Assembly: GCA_937952345.1 (NCBI GenBank)
Contig: CALFYN010000800.1
Coordinates: 1 to 7,814, forward strand
Direction: 5' to 3'
DNA: 7,814 nucleotides
Source of the DNA: an uncultured Acidobacteriota bacterium
GTDB lineage: Bacteria; Acidobacteriota; Terriglobia; Bryobacterales; Bryobacteraceae
This document shows, in pieces, positions 1 through 4,953 of this stretch. The translations under genes were made by a program, and so were the position numbers. The notes below the pieces were generated by a model. It saw only the letters and a program-made list of their open reading frames with translations, made no database searches and was not told the origin of the DNA. Each line of letters starts with the position of its first letter. Within the stretch, counting starts at the first letter, position 1.

Positions 1-179
1 CCTTCCGATTCCACCTTCGAGGAAGGAATCTTGTCTCCCTCCACCGCGCCCAGCGCCTGCACGATCTTTTCCCTCGGCACCTTCTTCGCGCCGAAGATCT
101 CAATCACGCCGATCTTCGGCTGGGCGCTGAGCGTCCATGCGAAGGCCAGCGCCGGAAGGATGAGTCTATTGAGCCGCAT
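1..179 (-). CDS. Exported POTRA-like protein, N-terminal fragment (runs off left edge)
   Basis: Only the first 59 complete codons are in the window. The reading begins MRLNRLILPALAFAW and continues TLSAQPKIGVIEIFGAKK, which is a compact signal peptide with a likely cleavage near residues 18-20. The mature start, about residues 22-50 (pattern IxxIExFGxxKVxxxxIxxALGxxEGD), resembles the first strand and helix of a POTRA domain, the unit used by BamA/Omp85 and related outer-membrane or periplasmic proteins. That match is by eye. The start lies inside the end of the amidohydrolase gene: the 14 bases 166-179 are shared, and no separate promoter fits there, so translation is probably coupled. An in-frame ATG at 189-191 is an alternative start four codons upstream; neither has a good Shine-Dalgarno, and I chose 179 because the signal peptide then begins naturally. 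Function beyond a POTRA-like exported protein cannot be told from this fragment. Confidence 0.65.
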   Translation of the reverse strand, partial: MRLNRLILPALAFAWTLSAQPKIGVIEIFGAKKVPREKIVQALGAVEGDKIPSSKVESE

Positions 180-1734
180 AACCCGGTCCATAGATGAGAC
201 GTCCCGGGCGCTCTTCGGTTACCTTTCCGTTCTGCAGGGCAATCTTGCCGTTGACGATGACATCGCGCACGCCCACCGCCAGCTCCCCTGGCTTCTCGAA
301 CGTCGCTTTGTCTTCCACCTTGTCCGGATCGAGAATCACCAGGTCCGCCTTCATGCCCACCCGGATGATGCCGCGGTCGTAGATGCGCGTCCGCTGCGCC
401 GGCAGTCCGCTCATCTTGCGGATGGCGTCTTCGAAGGGGATCACCTTGCGCTCGCGCACATAGCGGGCCAGTACGCGGGCAAACGTTCCGTAACTGCGCG
501 GATGGGCCATGGTGAGTGAACCGTCGGAGGCCACCATCGTCCAGGGATATTTGAGGATCCGCTCGATGTCCTCCTCGTGGATCCAGTGGAAGACGGCACT
601 GCAGCCGCCCTTGCCCTGGATCTCCATCACCAGCTCCGCCGCGTTGTCCATCGTCGGCTGCTTGCCGCGCTCGGCAAGGATGGCCGACAGCGACTTGCGC
701 TCCAGCGAGCGGTCAAAAGAACAGTTGGTGAGGACGATGTTCTTGGGGTCGCCGCCGCCACGCTCATTCTCGATGCGCCTTACGATCTCCGTCTTGATCC
801 GTGCCCGCTGCTCAGGTGCGCCCAGCCGTTCTTTCAGGGCCGAGGTGCCGCCGCCGAAGGCCCACTGCGGCAGCATCGCCGCGCCCAGGCTCGTGTGCGA
901 CGCCGTATAGGGGTACTGATCGACAGTGGCGTCCACGCCCCGCGCCCGCGCCTCATCGATCAGCCGCAGCGTGTCCGCGCTCTTGCCGTAGTTCGCCTTG
1001 CCGCCGATCTTGTGGTGCGTCACCTGCGTCGGCAGTCCGCCTTCCTCGCCGATGCGGATGGTCTCCTTCACCGAGTCGATGATGAAGTTCCCCTCGTCGC
1101 GGATGTGCGAGACATGGAAGCCGCCGTACTGCCCCACCACCTTGGCGATCTCGATCACTTCCTCGGTCTTGGCGAAGTTGGCTGGAGTATAGAACAGGCC
1201 CGTCGACAGCCCGATCGCCCCATCGAGCATCGCCTGCCGCGTGATCTCCCGCATCTTGTCGAGCTCAGCCGCTGTAGGAGCGCGGTTCTCCATGTTCAGC
1301 ACCGCCCGGCGCACGGACCCGTGGCCCACACAGAGCGCCATGTTGACGCTCATCCGCAGTGCCCGCAGTTTATCCATGGCCGGCTTGAGGGGGATAGGCG
1401 AGGAGCCATCCGGCGCACCGATGAGCGTGGTCACCCCTTGATAGAGGAAGGCCTTGGCCGTTGGCTCATTGAAGATGTCCCGGTCGGAATGGTTGTGTGT
1501 GTCGATGAAGCCCGGAGTAACTGTCAGCCCGCGCGCATCGATTCGCGTCCGGGCCGGATGGTTCCCCAGCAGCCCGAGCGCCACAATCGAGTCGCCGCGG
1601 ACTCCGATATCGGCATAGAAGTAAGGGTTACCTGCGCCATCGACAACCTTGGCGCCCGAGATCACAAGATCGAACGGCTGTTGTTGCGCGAGAAGGGTGA
1701 AAGGCAGAAAGAACCAAGTTGCAGCGAACCGCAT
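166..1734 (-). CDS. Exported D-aminoacylase-type amidohydrolase (N-acyl-D-amino-acid deacylase family)
   Basis: A 522-residue metal-dependent hydrolase of the D-aminoacylase branch of the amidohydrolase superfamily. Enzymes of this branch remove the acyl group from N-acyl-D-amino acids. Residues 1-17 are a signal peptide ending in LLAQQ, so the enzyme is probably periplasmic or secreted. Residues 20-70 are the N-terminal beta domain. The metal motif HxH is H80-N-H82 in TPGFIDTHNHSD. Further likely ligands are H210 (VSHIRDEG), H240/H241 (THHKIGG) and D404 (ASDGS). The C-terminal part (GMKADLVILDP, 460-470) returns to the beta domain. The segment after GVTT reads GAPDGSS (106-112), where classical D-aminoacylases have a metal-binding Cys (GNCGFS); here that place is D109. 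Length is typical for the family. An AGGAG run abuts the ATG with almost no spacer, and an in-frame TAG four codons upstream excludes a longer start. The exact substrate is not determinable; a dihydroorotase-like or N-acyl-glutamate activity remains possible. Confidence 0.88.
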   Translation of the reverse strand: MRFAATWFFLPFTLLAQQQPFDLVISGAKVVDGAGNPYFYADIGVRGDSIVALGLLGNHPARTRIDARGLTVTPGFIDTHNHSDRDIFNEPTAKAFLYQGVTTLIGAPDGSSPIPLKPAMDKLRALRMSVNMALCVGHGSVRRAVLNMENRAPTAAELDKMREITRQAMLDGAIGLSTGLFYTPANFAKTEEVIEIAKVVGQYGGFHVSHIRDEGNFIIDSVKETIRIGEEGGLPTQVTHHKIGGKANYGKSADTLRLIDEARARGVDATVDQYPYTASHTSLGAAMLPQWAFGGGTSALKERLGAPEQRARIKTEIVRRIENERGGGDPKNIVLTNCSFDRSLERKSLSAILAERGKQPTMDNAAELVMEIQGKGGCSAVFHWIHEEDIERILKYPWTMVASDGSLTMAHPRSYGTFARVLARYVRERKVIPFEDAIRKMSGLPAQRTRIYDRGIIRVGMKADLVILDPDKVEDKATFEKPGELAVGVRDVIVNGKIALQNGKVTEERPGRLIYGPGYAAQ

Positions 1735-1799
1735 CTCCTCAGTCTATCTTTTGCAACGCTTGCTGACCAGGCAAGCCACGCTGAGGTGTGTACGGTTAT

Positions 1800-1814
1800 G
1801 ACACAGTGTGTGTC
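1800..1814. promoter_or_regulatory. Inverted repeat in the gap upstream of the amidohydrolase gene
   Basis: GACACA-GTG-TGTGTC is a perfect 6-3-6 inverted repeat. It is followed immediately by the self-complementary octamer GTCCGGAC at 1815-1822. Both lie in the 92-base gap 1735-1826, 66 or more bases upstream of the amidohydrolase ATG and just beyond the stop of the putative small membrane ORF. It could be an operator for the amidohydrolase or part of a weak transcript end for the genes before it. There is no T-run on the minus-strand side, so a classical terminator is unlikely. I could not fix a convincing -35/-10 pair in the gap. Confidence 0.3.
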
Positions 1815-1826
1815 GTCCGGACCCGC

Positions 1827-1937
1827 CTAACGGTCCGCCTTCGGTGAGGAAGACAGCATCGCGAGGAAGAGTCCGACGATGAAAAATAAGGGAATTAAGT
1901 TTACTACCCACATTGCCCCTGAAATCTCCACATTCAT
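1827..1937 (-). CDS. Putative 36-residue single-pass membrane peptide
   Basis: The reading frame gives MNVEISGAMWVVNL, then IPLFFIVGLFLAMLSSSPKADR: a short N-terminus, one hydrophobic segment (about residues 9-27) and a polar, partly charged tail. That fits a small inner-membrane protein with a cytoplasmic or periplasmic tail of about nine residues. It starts 77 bases after the stop of the 173-residue gene on the same strand and could share its transcript. The upstream bases contain GGAAAG about 14 bases before the ATG, which is a poor ribosome-binding site. An internal ATG at 1913 (MWVVNL) preceded by CAGGGGCA is an alternative start giving 28 residues. The frame stays open upstream to 2066, but that part is polar and overlaps the neighbouring gene, so I left it out. 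The stretch is AT-richer than its surroundings. It could equally be non-coding spacer; I know no family that matches. Confidence 0.35.
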   Translation of the reverse strand: MNVEISGAMWVVNLIPLFFIVGLFLAMLSSSPKADR

Positions 1938-2014
1938 ATGATGCAACTCACTTTCCAAACGTTTCTTCTTCGAGTACGTATCCCTTATCTTTCCGGATGT
2001 ATTCCCCGGTTCGT

Positions 2015-2536
2015 TTATCGAGGCATCAGATACCAGCGGTCGCGATCCCAACCTCTCATATACCAAGACGCTTGGGACGGACCCGGCGTTGGCATCGTCA
2101 CCTCGACCTCCACGTTCATGGGCTTGCCGCTCGATGTCGCCACGGTCTGCGTCTGCGTGACGCTGGCCGGGGGCGCATAGGCCGGCTGCCCTACCACTAC
2201 CGATGCGGGCACGATCGCGGTGGACTGTTCCTTCCGCTCGTTAGCGACCATGGCCCTCACGACTCTCTCGGTCAATCCCTGCTTGGCCAGCCAAGCCAGC
2301 CCTTCGGCGCTGACATCGAACTGCGTCTCCTTGTGGAAGATCATATCGATGATGAACCCTTCGCTATAGCCGGACCTGGCAAGCAACGCTACACCTTGAT
2401 TGGTGAGCACGTTGCGGCCCAATCCACTGAGCGGTACCGCGGGTGCCGTGGGTGGCGGCGCTGACTGCGCCCACAGCGGGACTGTCCCGAGAACTCCTAT
2501 TCCAAATGCCAAAGACCAACGAATGATTGTCTGCAT
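2015..2536 (-). CDS. Small exported protein with a duplicated helical unit, function unknown
   Basis: A 173-residue protein. Residues 1-24 are a signal peptide (basic start MQTIIRW, hydrophobic core, LWAQS). Residues 25-36 are rich in Pro and Ala. Residues 43-100 form a predicted helical domain of the type 'LTNxxVxxLxxxGxSExxI...FDxSxExLxxLxxxGlxexVxxAM', which I recognise from many exported acidobacterial proteins but cannot name. It contains two related halves, about 46-66 and 77-97. Residues 101-150 are a low-complexity linker (Pro, Val, Thr, Ala), and the C-terminus is aromatic and charged (WYMRGWDRDRWYL, 158-170), perhaps a surface- or partner-contact tail. The start is well supported: GAGGAGG lies five bases before the ATG. 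It is transcribed divergently from the Ig-like protein gene. Location is predicted periplasmic or outer-surface; biochemical role unknown. Confidence 0.8.
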   Translation of the reverse strand: MQTIIRWSLAFGIGVLGTVPLWAQSAPPPTAPAVPLSGLGRNVLTNQGVALLARSGYSEGFIIDMIFHKETQFDVSAEGLAWLAKQGLTERVVRAMVANERKEQSTAIVPASVVVGQPAYAPPASVTQTQTVATSSGKPMNVEVEVTMPTPGPSQASWYMRGWDRDRWYLMPR

Positions 2537-2541
2537 GGCGG

Positions 2542-2548
2542 CCTCCTC
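2542..2548 (-). promoter_or_regulatory. Strong ribosome-binding site of the 173-residue protein gene
   Basis: On the minus strand GAGGAGG ends five bases before the ATG at 2534-2536, within an AAGAGGAGG purine run. It is the strongest Shine-Dalgarno in the window and fixes the start of this gene. Confidence 0.8.
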
Positions 2549-2574
2549 TTCGACATATCGGAATGGGCCGTCAT

Positions 2575-2603
2575 TCTATAACGCGCAATCGGCGGGCCGA
2601 TAA
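2575..2603 (-). promoter_or_regulatory. Candidate minus-strand promoter in the divergent gap
   Basis: On the minus strand TTATCG (2598-2603) and TATAGA (2575-2580) are separated by exactly 17 bases. They match 3 of 6 and 4 of 6 positions of the sigma-70 -35 and -10 consensus. A start about 30 bases before the GAGGAGG site would give a short leader for the 173-residue gene. The same AT island read on the plus strand contains TATAAC (2577-2582), which could serve as a -10 for the divergent Ig-like gene, although I see no matching -35 for it. The call is weak because acidobacterial promoters are poorly defined. Confidence 0.35.
2588..2601. promoter_or_regulatory. 6-2-6 inverted repeat, possible operator
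   Basis: ATCGGC-GG-GCCGAT is a perfect inverted repeat in the 77-base gap between two divergent genes. It overlaps the candidate minus-strand -35 hexamer and ends 13 bases before the plus-strand ATG at 2614. The position suits a repressor site or a site controlling both genes. A chance GC-rich palindrome is the main alternative. Confidence 0.3.
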
Positions 2604-2613
2604 GCATCATGGG

Positions 2614-3234
2614 ATGCAATATTTTTATTTCTTTCTGGAGATTGCCACAATCGCGCTGCCGATAGCTATTGTCCATAAGCCTTACCAGCCCGATCCGGTC
2701 ATGGCCCTAGGACCATCGCGCTGCCCGTTGAATAACCTTCACTTCCGGGTGGTCTACGGGCAACTGCCGCCGGGGCTACGGCTGACCGGAGCGGGGTATC
2801 TGGCGGGCACGCCGACGCAGACCGGGGTCTTCCAGTTCCTGGTCAAGGCGGCTAACGACTGCGAGTATGCCACCCGAGCGTTCGACCTCAAGGTGGAGGG
2901 TGCGCCGATCCTCGTGCACAGCCCCGAAGCCCTGGAGTTCGAGTACACCCCGAACGGCCCGCTGCCGGAGCCGCAGATGGTGGTGGTCTCCTCGAGTTGG
3001 CCCGACATGCCGTATTCGATCGATCCGGTGGGGGCGGACTGGCTGATCGCTCAGCCTCTGCGCGGCCGGACACAGTTGCCGGACGGGGGGCACTCGGGCG
3101 ATCCTGTATCGATTCACATTGAGCCGGGGAAGCTGGCGCCGGGCACCTATCGGGCTTCGTTGCGGCTTTCGGCCTGGCAGGCCACTAATTCGCCCACTAT
3201 CCCCGTTATCCTGAAGATTCATCCCCCAAAATGA
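2614..3234 (+). CDS. Small secreted protein with an Ig-like (He_PIG) and a BACON-like domain
   Basis: A 206-residue protein from the ATG at 2614. Residues 1-20 (MQYFYFFLEIATIALPIAIV) are hydrophobic and look like an export signal, although without the usual basic start. Residues about 45-95 match the putative Ig domain pattern 'LPPGLxLxxxGxLxGTPTQxGxFxFxVxAxD...A.R.F.L.V'. C37 and C83 could form a disulfide across it. Residues about 103-203 resemble BACON-like domains of acidobacterial surface proteins: LEFEYTPNGPLPEPQ at the start, the characteristic Trp in ADWLIAQP (W143), and PGKLAPGTYRASLRL near the end. These folds usually bind carbohydrate or other proteins, but here they stand alone with no enzyme attached. 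The frame stays open upstream to 2527, but that part is not leader-like and overlaps the divergent gene. There is no clear Shine-Dalgarno before 2614. rpsT follows 36 bases later and is unrelated in function. Confidence 0.75.
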   Translation: MQYFYFFLEIATIALPIAIVHKPYQPDPVMALGPSRCPLNNLHFRVVYGQLPPGLRLTGAGYLAGTPTQTGVFQFLVKAANDCEYATRAFDLKVEGAPILVHSPEALEFEYTPNGPLPEPQMVVVSSSWPDMPYSIDPVGADWLIAQPLRGRTQLPDGGHSGDPVSIHIEPGKLAPGTYRASLRLSAWQATNSPTIPVILKIHPPK

Positions 3235-3246
3235 CCCGGATGGGTG

Positions 3247-3252
3247 TATACT
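3247..3252 (+). promoter_or_regulatory. Candidate -10 element of rpsT
   Basis: TATACT matches 5 of 6 positions of the -10 consensus and lies 18 bases before the rpsT ATG, implying a very short leader of roughly ten bases. No recognisable -35 lies 16-18 bases upstream, where the sequence is CCCCAA in the tail of the preceding gene. A promoter inside the upstream gene, or cotranscription, is the alternative. Confidence 0.3.
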
Positions 3253-3270
3253 GGTTGATGGTGTTTCTCA

Positions 3271-3537
3271 ATGGCTAATACGTTTTCTGCCCTCAAGCGC
3301 GTCCGGATGACTGAGCGCAAGACCGAAGTGAACCGTATGCGTAAGACGCGGCTTCGCCACGCGATCCGCGCCATGCGCCGCCTGCTGGACAAAAAGGATG
3401 TCCAGGGCGCTACGGCTCTTCTTCCCAAGACCTTCTCGGTTGTCGACCGCGCCGCCAAGTGGGGCGTGATCAAGAAGAATACTGCTGCCCGTTACAAGTC
3501 CCGTCTTGCCCACCGTCTGGCCAAAGCTGCTGCTTAA
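3271..3537 (+). CDS. rpsT: 30S ribosomal protein S20
   Basis: An 88-residue basic protein with the S20 pattern throughout: MANTFSALKRVRMTERK at the start, a long helical middle rich in Arg and Lys, and the family signature LLPKTFSVVDRAAKWG followed by VIKKNTAARYKSRLA (about residues 50-80). S20 binds 16S rRNA early in small-subunit assembly and lies at the base of the body. Length is normal for bacterial S20 and no residue is obviously missing. The gene appears to stand alone, as is common for rpsT: it follows a secreted-protein gene by 36 bases and converges on the DUF1552 gene. The ATG lacks a good Shine-Dalgarno (only GGTG at 3260-3263). Feedback control of S20 translation is known in E. 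coli, so a weak initiation region may be meaningful here, but that is inference. Confidence 0.97.
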   Translation: MANTFSALKRVRMTERKTEVNRMRKTRLRHAIRAMRRLLDKKDVQGATALLPKTFSVVDRAAKWGVIKKNTAARYKSRLAHRLAKAAA

Positions 3538-3546
3538 TGGGAAGTA

Positions 3547-3571
3547 GGGACAGACCTCCCCGGCCTGTCCC
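3547..3571. terminator. Hairpin between convergent rpsT and the DUF1552 gene
   Basis: GGGACAG (3547-3553) pairs perfectly with CTGTCCC (3565-3571). The 11-base loop can add two more C-G pairs (3555-3556 with 3562-3563). It begins 10 bases after the rpsT stop and 9 bases before the DUF1552 stop on the other strand, so it could end transcripts from both sides. Neither side has a true T-run: the plus side continues CAATGTTGTT and the minus side TACTTCCCATTAA. It may therefore act mainly as a 3'-end stabiliser or be a copy of a dispersed palindromic repeat. Confidence 0.55.
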
Positions 3572-3579
3572 CAATGTTG

Positions 3580-4917
3580 TTACACGCTGAAGATAGAACC
3601 TGTCAGCGTGCCCGTGCTGTCGGCAAAGGATTCGGCCTCAATCTCCAACGAACGCAGGATGCTGAGGTAGACGTTCGCCATTCGTGTGTCATCCTTCCTC
3701 CAATACACCCCGTGCTTCAAACCCATGTTCGCGCCGCCGGCGATCATTGTCGGCAGGTTGCGCGGATTGTGGGTCGTGCTGGCGCCACTGCCGAACAGGA
3801 CAATGGTATTGTCCAGCACTGAGCCATTGCGGTCCTTGTAGCCGTTGAGGCGGTTGAGGAAGTGCGCCACCTGGTGGGACAGGAACAGGTCGTACTTGCC
3901 GAACTGCATCTGGCCTTCCTTGTCCGTGGCGTGTGACAGGTTGTGGTGCGTCTTGGAGAGCCCCAGCTTCAGGGGGAAGGTATCGCTGATGCCCATGCCG
4001 TCTTCGCGGTTGAGCATGAAGGCCACCGAGCGGGTGATGTCGGCATCGAAGGCGAGGGCGATCAAGTCGAACATCGTGCGGTAGTACTCGGCGGGTTCGC
4101 CTTCGTTGGAGGCGTCCAGGTTCAGGTGCGAGTAGTCCTGCTTCTTGAGGGGGATGTCGATCCAGCGCTCGGAGGCGATGAGGCGCGTCTCCACCTCGTT
4201 GAGCGAGGTCATGTATTGATCCATGCGCTCGCGGTCGGACTTGCCCAACTGCTTATCGAGCGAACGGGCGCTCTCGGCCACGGCATCCACCAGCTTGATG
4301 CGGCGCTGGAGCTTCTCGCGCTCGGACTGGAGCGACTCGCGGTCGCCGCGGAAGAGGCGGTTGAAGATGCGGCGCGGGTTGTTCTCGGCCGGAATGGGCT
4401 TGCCTTCCAGGTTGTAGGAGATGGTGCCCGTACGCGAGAGGAAGCCGGTGCCGGCATCGATGGACAGAATGAGCGAGGGCTGGCGGCAATACTGCTTGGT
4501 GTGGAGGGCGATGACCTGATCGAGTCCGACGGTGTTGTAGGTGCCGGGCTTCGGGTTATGGAGCGGGGCTCCGGTCAGCCACATGTCGGAGCAGGTGTGC
4601 GGGTCGGCCTTGGGGCCGCTGGGGTGGTGCAGGCCGCCCATGAAGCTGAGCTGCTTGCGGAAGGGGCTGAGCGGTTCGGTGGACTTGCCGAACACGAACT
4701 GGCCGTCCTTCTCAGCGGTGGGGAACCAGTGCCACTCGGCGATGTTGTGGTCGGGATTCGGCAGCGACATGCCATTGGCTGTATACAGCGCACAGAAGCG
4801 GCGCGGGGCCTTTGCGGTCACTTCGGCGCCCATGGCGTCGAGGACAGGCAGAGCAAGCGCGGCTCCCCCTACACCTTTGAGGAAGGCACGGCGGTCGAGT
4901 CGAAGGGAATGGCTCAT
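3580..4917 (-). CDS. Tat-exported DUF1552 protein
   Basis: A 445-residue protein of the DUF1552 family, which has no proven biochemical role but recurs next to DUF1592-type cytochromes in Planctomycetes and Acidobacteria. The N-terminus LDRRAFLKGVGGAALALP (7-24) is a twin-arginine signal, so it is exported folded, possibly with a cofactor or metal. Family landmarks include GGLHHPSG (94-101), the HHNLSHATD motif (324-332) and LFGSGAS with HNPRNLPTMIAGG (374-395). The His-rich motif usually reads HxxSHH; here the last His is Ala (H325-N-L-S-H-A330). Residues 190-250 are charged and helical, probably a coiled coil. The ATG at 4917 has TGGAG six bases upstream; an in-frame TTG 30 bases earlier lacks such a site and would bury the Tat motif. 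The gene starts 36 bases after the DUF1592 gene on the same strand and is almost certainly cotranscribed with it. Confidence 0.88.
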   Translation of the reverse strand: MSHSLRLDRRAFLKGVGGAALALPVLDAMGAEVTAKAPRRFCALYTANGMSLPNPDHNIAEWHWFPTAEKDGQFVFGKSTEPLSPFRKQLSFMGGLHHPSGPKADPHTCSDMWLTGAPLHNPKPGTYNTVGLDQVIALHTKQYCRQPSLILSIDAGTGFLSRTGTISYNLEGKPIPAENNPRRIFNRLFRGDRESLQSEREKLQRRIKLVDAVAESARSLDKQLGKSDRERMDQYMTSLNEVETRLIASERWIDIPLKKQDYSHLNLDASNEGEPAEYYRTMFDLIALAFDADITRSVAFMLNREDGMGISDTFPLKLGLSKTHHNLSHATDKEGQMQFGKYDLFLSHQVAHFLNRLNGYKDRNGSVLDNTIVLFGSGASTTHNPRNLPTMIAGGANMGLKHGVYWRKDDTRMANVYLSILRSLEIEAESFADSTGTLTGSIFSV

Positions 4918-4923
4918 CAGGTT

Positions 4924-4928
4924 CTCCA
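4924..4928 (-). promoter_or_regulatory. Ribosome-binding site of the DUF1552 gene
   Basis: TGGAG on the minus strand lies six bases before the ATG at 4915-4917. It decides this start against the in-frame TTG at 4945-4947. It lies inside the 36-base intercistronic gap, so the gene has its own initiation site within a shared transcript. Confidence 0.65.
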
Positions 4929-4953
4929 GAAGGAACGGTGTATACAAATTCTA

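Noticed and set aside
577..1830. 417-codon open frame on the plus strand opposite the amidohydrolase
   Set aside because: It is antisense to a gene with clear catalytic motifs. Its product is rich in Arg, His, Asp and Leu with no recognisable domain, as expected of a shadow frame in high-GC DNA.
1938..2066. N-terminal extension of the small membrane ORF up to 2066
   Set aside because: The extra 43 residues are polar, overlap the end of the 173-residue gene by 52 bases and have no ribosome-binding site.
2015..2066. Frameshift joining the 173-residue gene to the small membrane ORF
   Set aside because: The first gene ends naturally after an aromatic tail, and the frame shared in the overlap carries no continuation of a recognisable domain.
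2527..2613. Longer start for the Ig-like secreted protein
   Set aside because: The extra 29 residues are Arg/His-rich, overlap the start of the divergent gene and would put the hydrophobic leader inside the protein.
4945..4947. TTG at 4947 as the start of the DUF1552 gene
   Set aside because: It has no ribosome site and adds ten residues before a normal Tat signal. The ATG at 4917 has TGGAG at good spacing.
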